Positions 25,353 through 33,480 of a stretch of DNA of 64,000 nt are shown piece after piece (within the stretch, counting starts at the first letter, position 1; each line of letters opens with the position of its first letter). A model generated the notes under the pieces. It made no database searches. It was not told the origin of the DNA and saw only the letters and a program-made list of their open reading frames with translations. The position numbers and the translations under genes were made by a program. The DNA lies in assembly GCF_000296215.2 (NCBI RefSeq), contig NZ_CP013949.1, forward strand, positions 3,403,501 to 3,467,500, read 5' to 3'. The stretch is from Bradyrhizobium sp. CCGE-LA001. Lineage in GTDB: Bacteria; Pseudomonadota; Alphaproteobacteria; Rhizobiales; Xanthobacteraceae.

Positions 25353-25820
25353 ATGCACGACACCAAGCATTCCAGTCCGATCGAAATCGCTGATCCGTCC
25401 ACCCTGAACGAGCAGGCTGCGGCGGCGCTGGTCATTGCCGGCGCGCTGGTCGCCGTGGCCGACCGACGCGTTTCACCGGTCGAGCGCGACGAGGTGATGC
25501 GCTTCATTCGGGACCGCGACTTGGCGCCTCATATCGAGGACGATCGGCTGCTTGCGATGTTCGATGCACTCGCCGAACGACTCGAGGAGCCGGATTTTGC
25601 CAACGTCGTGATCGACACGCTCCGGCCGGTCTCGAACATGCCCCTGTCAGCCCATTTGATGGAATTGTCGGAGCGCGTCGCCGCGGCAGACGAGGACGTG
25701 CATCCCCATGAGGTCCAGGCCATCAAGCTTTTGCGGCTGCTGACGCTTGCGCTGCCCCGCGCAAAGCCGGTCGCGCCGAGTGAAAAGCCCGTGGCACATT
25801 ATACCGGGGTCAAGGAATGA
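25353..25820 (+). CDS. TerB-family tellurite-resistance-like protein
   Basis: A 155-residue acidic helical protein. The TerB pattern is visible: LNEQAAAALVIAGALVAVAD (metal-binding helix region), then RRVSPVERDEVMRFI and AADEDVHPHEVQAIKLLRLL. TerB proteins are small cytoplasmic proteins linked to metal stress and membrane-associated complexes; the function here is not proven. It overlaps the next gene by 4 bp and begins a four-gene same-strand set with a TerC homologue. Confidence 0.82.
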   Translation: MHDTKHSSPIEIADPSTLNEQAAAALVIAGALVAVADRRVSPVERDEVMRFIRDRDLAPHIEDDRLLAMFDALAERLEEPDFANVVIDTLRPVSNMPLSAHLMELSERVAAADEDVHPHEVQAIKLLRLLTLALPRAKPVAPSEKPVAHYTGVKE

Positions 25821-26185
25821 GCATGGTGACAACTTCGGACGAGCGCAAGACGGGAGCGGAGGGCGGTCTCGGTCAGATGGCCGGCGGCGACCCGCGCCTC
25901 GAAAAGCTTGTCGACCGGTTGCCGCCGCGTGTGGCCGACACCGTCACTTATCTGCTGAAGCCATCGAACCGCTGGGTGCGGATTCCCTCGGGCACATTGC
26001 TCATCGCCGGCGGCGTGCTTTCCTTCCTGCCCATTCTTGGCGTCTGGATGCTGCCGCTCGGCCTCGCGCTGCTTGCCGAGGACGTGCCTGCGCTGCGTTC
26101 CTCACGTTCAAAGGTCCTGGATTGGGTCGAGCGGAAGAAGCCGCACTGGCTCGATCCGTCCACATCTAAAGATGGTCAATCATGA
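25817..26185 (+). CDS. Small membrane-associated hypothetical protein
   Basis: A 122-residue protein with a soluble N-terminus (RLEKLVDRLPPRVADTVTYL) and one or two hydrophobic segments (about 60-88: GTLLIAGGVLSFLPILGVWM). A basic/aromatic tail follows. The ATGA overlaps with both neighbours (terB before, terC after) show tight co-translation. No characterised family is recognised. Its placement suggests it works with the TerB- and TerC-like proteins at the membrane. Confidence 0.75.
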   Translation: MSMVTTSDERKTGAEGGLGQMAGGDPRLEKLVDRLPPRVADTVTYLLKPSNRWVRIPSGTLLIAGGVLSFLPILGVWMLPLGLALLAEDVPALRSSRSKVLDWVERKKPHWLDPSTSKDGQS

Positions 26186-26823
26186 CTGAATTCATCACCG
26201 CCGAGGCGCTGAGCGCGCTGCTTCAGGTCATCCTTATCGATCTCGTGCTCGCCGGCGACAATGCCGTCGTCATCGGCCTTGCTGCTGCTGGTCTACCGCC
26301 CGAGCAGCGCCGCCGCGCCATCATCGTCGGCATCGCTGCGGCCACCGTACTCCGCATCGCCTTCGCCGGCGTCGCAACGCAGCTTTTGCAAGTGATCGGC
26401 CTCCTGCTTGCCGGCGGTGTGTTGCTGCTCTGGGTGTGCTGGAAGATGTGGCGAGAGCTGCGCGAGCAGTCCGCGCATGCTCATGCGAACGAACTTGCAC
26501 TCGAAACTGGCAACGGCGGTGCCGCGCCGGTGCAACAAAAGACCTTCGCTCAGGCCGCGGTGCAGATCGTCGCCGCCGACGTGTCGATGTCGCTCGACAA
26601 CGTGCTCGCCGTCGCGGGCGCCGCGCGGGAGCATCCTTACATCCTGGCCTTCGGCCTGCTCTTGTCGGTTGGCCTGATGGGAGTCGCCGCGGACCTGCTT
26701 GGCCGCTTGCTGCAGAAGCAGCGCTGGGTTGCCTATGTCGGCCTCGCCATCATCCTTTACGTCGCGTGTGAGATGATCTATCGGGGCACGCTGGAACTTG
26801 CACCGGTCATTGCGAGTCTCTGA
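26182..26823 (+). CDS. TerC-family integral membrane protein (YjbE-like)
   Basis: A 213-residue protein with about seven hydrophobic segments. The TerC hallmarks are the acidic membrane motifs: LIDLVLAGDNAVVIGLAA near residue 15 and VAADVSMSLDNVLAVAGAA near residue 128. TerC proteins are proposed to handle metal ions such as Mn2+ or Ca2+; Mn export has been reported for bacterial homologues. It overlaps the preceding gene by 4 bp and is followed by a YqhA-type gene after 27 bp. Confidence 0.88.
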   Translation: MTEFITAEALSALLQVILIDLVLAGDNAVVIGLAAAGLPPEQRRRAIIVGIAAATVLRIAFAGVATQLLQVIGLLLAGGVLLLWVCWKMWRELREQSAHAHANELALETGNGGAAPVQQKTFAQAAVQIVAADVSMSLDNVLAVAGAAREHPYILAFGLLLSVGLMGVAADLLGRLLQKQRWVAYVGLAIILYVACEMIYRGTLELAPVIASL

Positions 26824-26850
26824 GGCGTCTACCGCAATCCGGAGTGATCG

Positions 26851-27441
26851 ATGAGGTCTGAAACCAAAGCGCCTTCGGCGGACGCCGCACCTCGGCCGCA
26901 GATCGGTCCGTTCGCCCAGCTCATCTTCGGCTCGCGATGGCTGCAGGTGCCGCTCTATGTCGGCCTGATCATCGCGCAGGGCGTTTACGTGCTGCTGTTC
27001 CTCAAGGAGCTCTGGCACCTGGTCCTGCACTCGTTCGACGCCACCGAGCAGCAGATCATGCTGGTCGTGCTCGGGCTGATCGACGTCGTCATGATCTCGA
27101 ACCTCTTGGTGATGGTGATCGTCGGCGGCTATGAGACCTTCGTTTCCAGGCTGAACCTGACCGGCCATCCCGACGAGCCGGAATGGCTGAGCCACGTCAA
27201 TGCCAGCGTGCTCAAGATCAAGCTGGCGATGGCAATCATCGGCATCTCCTCGATCTCGCTGCTCAGGACCTTCATCGAGGCGGGCAATCTCGGCACGACG
27301 CGCAGCAATTTCACCGAGAGCGGCGTGATGTGGCAGGTGCTGATCCACCTCGCCTTCATCGTCTCGGCGATCGGCATTGCCTGGGTCGACCGTCTCAGCA
27401 GCGATGGCGGCGGCCATCGCAAGGGCGCCACCCACGGCTGA
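26851..27441 (+). CDS. UPF0114/YqhA-family membrane protein
   Basis: A 196-residue protein with four hydrophobic segments. The family pattern is clear: FGSRWLQVPLYVGLIIAQGV, then GLIDVVMISNLLVMVIVGGY and the ETFVSRL segment. YqhA proteins have no confirmed function. This is the last gene of the terB-led set, separated by only 27 bp from terC. It converges with the ModE-like regulator gene. Confidence 0.88.
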   Translation: MRSETKAPSADAAPRPQIGPFAQLIFGSRWLQVPLYVGLIIAQGVYVLLFLKELWHLVLHSFDATEQQIMLVVLGLIDVVMISNLLVMVIVGGYETFVSRLNLTGHPDEPEWLSHVNASVLKIKLAMAIIGISSISLLRTFIEAGNLGTTRSNFTESGVMWQVLIHLAFIVSAIGIAWVDRLSSDGGGHRKGATHG

Positions 27442-27501
27442 GTTCTTCTCCATGGCGGTTGGTTGACGGTATTGCGCCCAAGGTGAGCGCATTACGCGGC
27501 G

Positions 27502-28584
27502 TCACCGCACGGCGTGCATCTCCAGAAACGCCTTCACGCCGGTCACGCTGCCGGTGTCGGAGGGCACATAACCGGGGAGTGTCGCGATCGCCGCGCGGAA
27601 ATCGGCGCTGCGGATGATCTCGAGGATGCGCTGCATCGGCTCGGTATCCAGGAACGCGCGCTTGCAGACGAAGAAATAATCCTCGGTCAGGATGCGGATG
27701 AAGTCGAGGCCGAAATGCCGCGCCGCGGCCTCGACGCCGAAGCTCGCATCCGCCATCCCGCTGGCGACATAGGCGGCGACCGCCGCGTGGGTGAACTCGA
27801 TCTGCTGTGCGCCGTTGATCCTGCTCTCGTCGATGCCGTGCGCGGCGAGCAATTGATCGAACAGAAGCCGCGTGCCGGAATCATGGTCGCGGTTGACGAA
27901 GCGGACCTTGGGATTTGTAAGGTCGTTCAGCGAGGCGATCCGCAGCGGGTTGCCGCGCGCGACCATCAGGCCCATCTCGCGCGTCACAAAGCTGATGATG
28001 CGATCCTCGCGCGGATCGAGCCATTCGCGCGCGGCCTTGATGCCCTGGGCCCGCAGCGCGCCGTGCGGCAGATGCAGGCCGGAGAGGTCGCATGCGCCCT
28101 GCGCCAGCGAGACCAGGGAATGCTGGTTGCTGACATAGCGCAGGTCGACGCCGATGCCGGACTCACGGTCGAGGAATTCGCGCAGCTTGGCCACCGCAAA
28201 GCCGTGGCTCGCATGCACGCGGATCACGGACGGACGTTGTTCGAGGAACGGCTTGATCTCGCTGGCCAGCTCCTGCGCGAGGTTTTCGAGCTGCGGCCCG
28301 AGCCGTGCCTGCATGCGCTCGCCGGCCCACACCAGCCGTTCGCCGAATGGCGTGAGCTTGGAGCCCCTGCCGCGCTGGGTCTCGACCAGCGCCGCGCCGA
28401 AGAACTCCGACCATTGCTCGATCAGATTCCAGACGTGGCGATAGGAGAGATGGGCATCGCTCGCGGCGCTCGTGATCTTCCCGGTCTTCCGGATCTCGTT
28501 GAGCACGCCGAGCATGATGACGGCGGTGCGCGGGCTGCCCTCGCGGCGAAACCGCCAGACGGCTTCGATCTCGATCTGAAGCAT
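27502..28584 (-). CDS. ModE/LysR-type HTH regulator with periplasmic-binding-like sensor
   Basis: A 360-residue cytoplasmic regulator. The N-terminal ~90 residues form a ModE-like winged helix (LGVLNEIRKTGKITSAASDA, then LSYRHVWNLIEQWSEFFGA and RGRGSKLTPFGERLV). The rest is a substrate-binding-protein-like domain (PBP_like family): FVNRDHDSGTRLLFDQLLAA, then AAYVASGMADASFGVEAAAR. Proteins with this fold sense small oxyanions or metabolites. It is divergent from the aldehyde dehydrogenase gene 111 bp away, its likely target. Ligand unknown. Confidence 0.87.
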   Translation of the reverse strand: MLQIEIEAVWRFRREGSPRTAVIMLGVLNEIRKTGKITSAASDAHLSYRHVWNLIEQWSEFFGAALVETQRGRGSKLTPFGERLVWAGERMQARLGPQLENLAQELASEIKPFLEQRPSVIRVHASHGFAVAKLREFLDRESGIGVDLRYVSNQHSLVSLAQGACDLSGLHLPHGALRAQGIKAAREWLDPREDRIISFVTREMGLMVARGNPLRIASLNDLTNPKVRFVNRDHDSGTRLLFDQLLAAHGIDESRINGAQQIEFTHAAVAAYVASGMADASFGVEAAARHFGLDFIRILTEDYFFVCKRAFLDTEPMQRILEIIRSADFRAAIATLPGYVPSDTGSVTGVKAFLEMHAVR

Positions 28585-28670
28585 TGGCCTGCCTTTATGA
28601 ATTCCACTTCATATGTGGGGGTGTCCATTTGCAAACCATATCATATTTACTCCGGTCACTGAGCGCCTAG

Positions 28671-28684
28671 TCTGGCATACCAGA
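28671..28684. promoter_or_regulatory. 14-bp palindrome before the aldehyde dehydrogenase gene
   Basis: TCTGG-CATA-CCAGA is a perfect inverted repeat just upstream of the ribosome-binding site of the aldehyde dehydrogenase gene, in the gap shared with the ModE-like regulator. Two AT-rich CATAT stretches (28612-28616 and 28637-28646) lie further upstream. This is a candidate operator for the divergent regulator. Confidence 0.35.
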
Positions 28685-28695
28685 ACAGGAGAAAT

Positions 28696-30183
28696 ATGAT
28701 GTCTGTTGCATATGACTTCGCGCAGTCGCCGGCGACCGAGTTCATGGCCCGGCCGCAGCATCTGCTCATCGACGGCCGTCGCGTCCCCGCCAGCTCCGGC
28801 CGCACCTTCAAATCCCTCAATCCCGCCACCGGACAGATCATCGCCACCATCGCGGAGGGCGGCGAGGCCGACGTCGAGCATGCGGTCGCGGCCGCGCGCC
28901 GGGCGTTCGAAGGCCCCTGGCGCACGATGCGAGCGTCCGAGCGCGGCCAGATCCTGCTGCGCTGGGCCGAGCTGCTGAAGGCACATGCCGACGAAATCAT
29001 CGAGCTCGAATCGATCGATGCGGGCAAGCCGATCTCGGCGACGATGCGCCAGGACTTTCCCGCCGCGGTGGACACTCTGATCTACTACGCCGGCTGGGCC
29101 GACAAGATCAGCGGCGACGTCGTGCCGGTGCGCGACGATGCCCTGACCTATACCGTGCGCGAGCCGGTCGGCGTGGTCGCGGCGATCGTGCCGTGGAATT
29201 TCCCACTGATGATCGGGATGTGGAAGCTGGCACCGGCGCTGGCCTGCGGCTGCACCGTGGTGATGAAGCCGGCCGAGCTGACCTCGCTGTCGGCACTGCG
29301 CATCGCGGAGCTGGCTTTGGAGGCCGGCCTGCCGGCGGGCGTCTTCAACGTCGTCACCGGTCCGGGCCGCGTCGTCGGCGATGCGCTGGTCAATCATCCC
29401 GACGTCGACAAGGTCACCTTCACCGGCTCGCCCGGGGTGGGGCGTGGAATCATGAAGGGCGCAGCCGGCAATTTCAAACGCGTCTCGCTCGAGCTCGGCG
29501 GCAAGTCGGCCAATGTCATTTTCGACGATGCCGATCTTGAAGCCGCAAGCAAGGCGGCGGCTTCCGGCATCTTCTTCAACGCCGGCCAGGTCTGCTCGGC
29601 CGGCTCCCGCGTGCTCGTGCAGGAGAAGGCCTATGACGAGGTCGTCGAGCGGCTCGCAGCACGTGCGAAATCGCTTCGGATCGGCGATCCGCTCGACCGC
29701 AAGACCGCGCTCGGCCCTGTGATCTCCGAGAAGCAGATGAAGTCGATCCTTGATTATGTCGACATCGGCCGGAAGGAGGGGGCGAGCCTCGTCACCGGCG
29801 GGACGCGCGTCGGGGAGCGCGGCTATTTCATCAGCCCGGCGGTGTTCGCCGGCGTCGCGCACGAGATGCGGATCTCGCAGGAGGAGATCTTCGGGCCAGT
29901 CGTCAGCGTCATCAAGTTCAAGGACGAGGCCGACGCGCTTGGGATCGCCAACGGCACGGCCTACAGCCTCGCTGCCGGCGTCTGGAGCCGCGACATCGGC
30001 AAGCTGCAGCGTTTTGCCAAGCGGGCGCGCGCGGGCACGGTCTGGATGAACACTTATGGCTATACCGACGTGCGGCTGCCTTGGGGCGGCGAGCGCGACT
30101 CCGGCCTCGGCCGCGAGCACGGTACCGCCGCCATCGACAATTTCACCGAGCCCAAAACCGTCTGGATGAACCTGGCCGTCTGA
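28696..30183 (+). CDS. NAD(P)+-dependent aldehyde dehydrogenase
   Basis: A 495-residue enzyme oxidising aldehydes to acids. Family hallmarks: PWNFPLMIGMWKLAPALACG, KPAELTSLSALRIAEL, the cofactor loop VTFTGSPGVGRGI, the catalytic Glu in LELGGKSANVIF, the nucleophile Cys in FFNAGQVCSAGSRV, and EEIFGPVVSVIKF. The length is normal. Two adjacent ATGs (28696 and 28699) fit the AGGAG site; the second has better spacing. The sequence resembles betaine/phenylacetaldehyde-type dehydrogenases, but the substrate is not defined. A strong terminator follows. Regulation by the divergent ModE-like protein is likely. Confidence 0.92.
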   Translation: MMSVAYDFAQSPATEFMARPQHLLIDGRRVPASSGRTFKSLNPATGQIIATIAEGGEADVEHAVAAARRAFEGPWRTMRASERGQILLRWAELLKAHADEIIELESIDAGKPISATMRQDFPAAVDTLIYYAGWADKISGDVVPVRDDALTYTVREPVGVVAAIVPWNFPLMIGMWKLAPALACGCTVVMKPAELTSLSALRIAELALEAGLPAGVFNVVTGPGRVVGDALVNHPDVDKVTFTGSPGVGRGIMKGAAGNFKRVSLELGGKSANVIFDDADLEAASKAAASGIFFNAGQVCSAGSRVLVQEKAYDEVVERLAARAKSLRIGDPLDRKTALGPVISEKQMKSILDYVDIGRKEGASLVTGGTRVGERGYFISPAVFAGVAHEMRISQEEIFGPVVSVIKFKDEADALGIANGTAYSLAAGVWSRDIGKLQRFAKRARAGTVWMNTYGYTDVRLPWGGERDSGLGREHGTAAIDNFTEPKTVWMNLAV

Positions 30184-30206
30184 TACCTCCTGAGCGGCCA
30201 ATCCTG

Positions 30207-30240
30207 GAGCCCGCCTGATCTGTCAGGCGGGCTCTCTTTT
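30207..30240 (+). terminator. Rho-independent terminator of the aldehyde dehydrogenase gene
   Basis: A perfect 12-bp stem (GAGCCCGCCTGA at 30207-30218, TCAGGCGGGCTC at 30223-30234) with a TCTG loop is followed by TCTTTT. It starts 24 bp after the stop codon. Confidence 0.9.
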
Positions 30241-30365
30241 AGGAATCGATAAAATCGTCTGCATTCCGCTCAGGCGCGGCAAACCCTGCGGACAAGAAGC
30301 CTGCTGCCTTAAACGTCCGCTTTGGAACCGATGTGCATCCTGCCGGCAAAGGGCAGGGCATCATC

Positions 30366-30629
30366 ATGTCAATTCTCAAGGAGATCGTCGCAGCAGTCGC
30401 GGGAGTCTATGCGCTCCTGTTCGTCTGCGACGCGTTGTTCGGCGTCGGCGAGACGCGCTTCGACGATTCCTATTACCGTGCCAGCTTCTACGCGCCGCGA
30501 CCGAAGGAGTTTCGGTTTGCAGACGGGACGACGCCGGCCGCGCGGGTCAGCGATGCCTTCGCGCAGTTCTCGGCGGGCGAAGCCAGGCCAAACAAGCGTT
30601 ACTCGTCGCTGACGGTGGTCATCCGCTGA
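30366..30629 (+). CDS. Small membrane-anchored hypothetical protein
   Basis: An 87-residue protein with a hydrophobic N-terminus (MSILKEIVAAVAGVYALLFV), probably a signal anchor. A charged periplasmic region with several Tyr follows (FDDSYYRASFYAPRPKEFRF). The ATG at 30366 is preferred over a GTG at 30333 because it begins directly with the leader. Function unknown. It converges with the alpha/beta hydrolase gene 7 bp away. Confidence 0.65.
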   Translation: MSILKEIVAAVAGVYALLFVCDALFGVGETRFDDSYYRASFYAPRPKEFRFADGTTPAARVSDAFAQFSAGEARPNKRYSSLTVVIR

Positions 30630-30636
30630 CGACGGC

Positions 30637-31533
30637 TCACTCGCCCTGAATCCATTCCGCGACGCTGCGCCAGAGCGTGTCGCGGTGATCGGGGCGGAAG
30701 AAGCCAAAATGGCCGATTGCCTTGGCACCGACGTCGGACGGCTTGACGGTGAGCACTTCCGGCTTGATCGCCGTGAAGCCGCCCGTGAGCAGCTCGACCG
30801 CTGATAGCGTCGCCCAGGGATCGTCTTGGAAGCACAGCGCGCGCAGCTCGCCCTTGAAGTTCGCGAAATTTTGCAGCGCCGGCAGCTTCGAATCGAACAG
30901 ATAGCGTGGGCTCGAAACCCACTCCGCCCATTGCAGGAAGACGCCCTTGGGCAGATCCTCGCCGATGCCGGCCCAGCCGGGCGCGTAGCCGAGGGCGTGA
31001 ACCAGCGGCACGCCGACAAAATTCATGAAGGCAAAGACGCGATATTTTTCCGGCGAACTCATCAGCCGCCACGTCGCGGCCTGCGAGGCCACGAAGGCGG
31101 CACGCGAGATGTCGGTGTTGTTCTCGATCAGTCCCAGCGCCTGGCCGCCGAAGGAATGGCCGACATAGGCCAGGGGCAGGCCGTGGTAGCGCTCGCGCAT
31201 CCAGCGCACTGCGGCGGTGACGTCGAGCGCGGCCCAATCCGACATCGACGCCTCGAAGCCCACCAGCGATTTCGGCTTGTTGTAGCCGACCATCGCCGGC
31301 AGCCGGGAATCGCCGATGCCGCGATAGTCGTAGGTCAGCACGGCGCAGCCGCGATGGGCGAGGTAGGAGGCAAAGCCGCGGTAGATCTTGCGCGGGACGG
31401 CGGTGGCCGAGTTGATCAGCACGGCATGACGCTTGGTGCCGCGCGGCAGGAATAGGGTGCCGATCAGCGCATACCCGTCGATCGCCGGGAAGCTGATCTC
31501 GTCGATGAAAACGTCGTCCAGTGCCGCGTCCAT
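30637..31533 (-). CDS. Alpha/beta hydrolase
   Basis: A 298-residue serine hydrolase. It shows the oxyanion region VLINSATAVPRKIYRGFA, the strand GCAVLTYDYRGIGDS, the nucleophile elbow AYVGHSFGGQALG, and a late His in GHFGFFRPDHRDTLW. These indicate an esterase- or lipase-like catalytic triad. There is no signal peptide, so it is cytoplasmic. Substrate unknown. It is divergent from the DAHP synthase gene. Confidence 0.85.
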   Translation of the reverse strand: MDAALDDVFIDEISFPAIDGYALIGTLFLPRGTKRHAVLINSATAVPRKIYRGFASYLAHRGCAVLTYDYRGIGDSRLPAMVGYNKPKSLVGFEASMSDWAALDVTAAVRWMRERYHGLPLAYVGHSFGGQALGLIENNTDISRAAFVASQAATWRLMSSPEKYRVFAFMNFVGVPLVHALGYAPGWAGIGEDLPKGVFLQWAEWVSSPRYLFDSKLPALQNFANFKGELRALCFQDDPWATLSAVELLTGGFTAIKPEVLTVKPSDVGAKAIGHFGFFRPDHRDTLWRSVAEWIQGE

Positions 31534-31665
31534 GGGCGCAAGGGATCCTGCCAGTTGCCTCGCCCTTCCAACAAATGCGAATTTGGCTTTCGCCGCAAGG
31601 GTTTGCAGTGCCGAATGGATTTACAACTGGCGGGCCGCGGCCAGCCTGTGTATAAGGCGGCCCTC

Positions 31666-31694
31666 GCAACCCACAGATCAGGTTGCACTTTTTT
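31666..31694 (+). terminator. Attenuator-like hairpin with T6 tract upstream of DAHP synthase
   Basis: GCAACC (31666-31671) pairs with GGTTGC (31681-31686) around a 9-nt loop and is followed by AC and six T residues (31689-31694). It ends 20 bp before the DAHP synthase start. The 6-bp stem is short. It may act as a transcription attenuator for the aromatic pathway gene. A 26-codon frame at 31575-31655 upstream has one Trp and two Phe codons, which is weak for a leader peptide. Confidence 0.35.
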
Positions 31695-31713
31695 GCTTCA
31701 CGGAGAGATTGCG

Positions 31714-33102
31714 ATGTCCGAGCGGTGGACGCCCGAGTCCTGGCGCAGCAAGCCGGTGCTACAGGTGCCCGACTATCCCGACGCCAAGGCCCTGGCCGAC
31801 GTCGAGGCGCAGCTTGCGACCTTTCCGCCGCTGGTGTTCGCCGGCGAAGCGCGCAACCTGAAGAAGTCGCTGGCGCGGGTTGCAGCCGGCGATGCCTTCC
31901 TGCTCCAGGGCGGCGACTGCGCCGAGAGCTTTGCCGAGCACGGCGCCAACAACATCCGCGACTTCTTCCGCGTGCTGCTGCAGATGGCGGTGGTGCTGAC
32001 CTATGCCGGCGCCGTCCCGGTGGTGAAGGTCGGCCGTATCGCCGGCCAGTTCGCAAAGCCGCGGTCGTCGCCGACCGAGAAGGTGAACGGCGTCGAGCTG
32101 CCGAGCTATCGCGGCGACATCGTCAACGACATCGCCTTCACCAGGGAAGCGCGCATGCCGGACCCGCAGCGCCAGCTGATGGCCTATCGCCAATCGGCCG
32201 CGACGCTGAACCTGCTGCGCGCCTTCGCCACCGGCGGTTACGCCAATCTCGGCAGCGTGCATCAATGGATGCTCGGCTTCCTGAAGGACTCGCCGCAGTC
32301 CCGCCGCTACAAGGAATTGGCCGACCGCATCTCGGATGCGCTCAACTTCATGCGCGCCTGCGGCCTCGATCTCGAAGCCCATCCCGAGTTGCGCGCCACC
32401 GATTTCTATACAAGCCACGAGGCTTTGCTGCTCGGCTACGAGCAGGCCATGACCCGCGTCGATTCCACCACCGGCGACTGGTACGCGACCTCGGGCCATA
32501 TGATCTGGATCGGTGACCGCACCCGCCAGCTCGATCACGGCCACATCGAATATTTCCGCGGCATCAAGAATCCGATCGGGCTCAAATGCGGCCCGTCGCT
32601 GAAAGCCGACGAGCTCTTGAAGTTGATCGACGTGCTCGATCCCGACAACGAGCCGGGCCGGCTGACGCTGATCGGCCGCTTCGGCTCGGACAAGGTCGGC
32701 GAGCACCTGCCGAACATGGTCCGCGCCGTGCAGCGCGAGGGCAGGGCGGTCGTCTGGTCCTGCGACCCCATGCACGGCAACACCATCACCTCGACGTCGG
32801 GCTACAAGACGCGGCCGTTCGACCGCGTCCTGTCCGAGGTGAAATCGTTCTTCGCCATCCATGCCGCCGAAGGCACCCATGCCGGCGGCGTGCATCTGGA
32901 GATGACCGGCCAGGACGTCACCGAATGCATCGGCGGCGCCCGCGCCATCACGGACGAGGATCTCAACGACCGTTACCACACGGTCTGCGATCCCCGCCTC
33001 AATGCCGAGCAATCCATCGACATGGCCTTCCTGATCGCCGAGCTGCTCAAGCAAGAACGCGCCGGCAAGGCCAAGCCGATGCCGGCCGCCGCGGGGCTCT
33101 AA
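31714..33102 (+). CDS. 3-deoxy-7-phosphoheptulonate synthase, class II
   Basis: A 462-residue enzyme making DAHP from phosphoenolpyruvate and erythrose 4-phosphate, the first step of the shikimate pathway. The class II (plant-like) hallmarks are clear: FAGEARNLKKSLARVAAG, LLQGGDCAESF (metal Cys), VKVGRIAGQFAKPRS, TSHEALLLGYEQAMTR, CDPMHGNTI and HLEMTGQDVTECIGG. The ATG at 31714 has GGAGAG upstream. Longer in-frame starts lack support. The dgkA gene follows after only 4 bp, so co-transcription is expected. Confidence 0.95.
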   Translation: MSERWTPESWRSKPVLQVPDYPDAKALADVEAQLATFPPLVFAGEARNLKKSLARVAAGDAFLLQGGDCAESFAEHGANNIRDFFRVLLQMAVVLTYAGAVPVVKVGRIAGQFAKPRSSPTEKVNGVELPSYRGDIVNDIAFTREARMPDPQRQLMAYRQSAATLNLLRAFATGGYANLGSVHQWMLGFLKDSPQSRRYKELADRISDALNFMRACGLDLEAHPELRATDFYTSHEALLLGYEQAMTRVDSTTGDWYATSGHMIWIGDRTRQLDHGHIEYFRGIKNPIGLKCGPSLKADELLKLIDVLDPDNEPGRLTLIGRFGSDKVGEHLPNMVRAVQREGRAVVWSCDPMHGNTITSTSGYKTRPFDRVLSEVKSFFAIHAAEGTHAGGVHLEMTGQDVTECIGGARAITDEDLNDRYHTVCDPRLNAEQSIDMAFLIAELLKQERAGKAKPMPAAAGL

Positions 33103-33106
33103 GACC

Positions 33107-33460
33107 TTGCTGCGGATCTGGAAGGCCACGATCAATTCCCGTAACGGTCTGGCCTTTGCGTTCCGGTCGGAGCAGGCCGTCCGCGAGGAGATTCTTGCGC
33201 TCCTGCTGTCGCTGCCGCTGGCTTGGTTCATCGGCGCGACCGCAATGCGCGCGGTCGAGCTGGTGTGTTCGGTCGCGTTCGTGCTGACGGTCGAGCTGCT
33301 CAACACCGCGATCGAGAAGCTCGCCGACCGCCTGACCATGGACCACGACAAGCAGATCGGCCGGGTCAAGGACATGGGCTCGGCCGCCGTCGGCGTCGCG
33401 TTGCTCATGGCCGGCGTGTTCTGGATCTTTGCCATCGTCGAGCGATTGGGTTTCGTCTAG
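33107..33460 (+). CDS. dgkA: Diacylglycerol kinase DgkA
   Basis: A 117-residue integral membrane enzyme phosphorylating diacylglycerol to phosphatidate, which recycles lipid from membrane-derived glucans. Three hydrophobic segments and the hallmark ELLNTAIEKLADRLTMDHD (catalytic Glu and metal ligands) are present. The N-terminus NSRNGLAFAFRSEQAVREE fits the family. The only start giving this N-terminus is a TTG at 33107, four bases after the previous stop. The TTG may limit translation or need coupling to the DAHP synthase. nadE follows by 20 bp. Confidence 0.9.
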   Translation: MLRIWKATINSRNGLAFAFRSEQAVREEILALLLSLPLAWFIGATAMRAVELVCSVAFVLTVELLNTAIEKLADRLTMDHDKQIGRVKDMGSAAVGVALLMAGVFWIFAIVERLGFV

Positions 33461-33480
33461 TCAAAGGTCGAGAGCGCATC

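Noticed and set aside
30333..30365. Upstream GTG start for the 87-residue protein
   Set aside because: It adds a hydrophilic segment in front of a clear signal anchor and has no better ribosome site.
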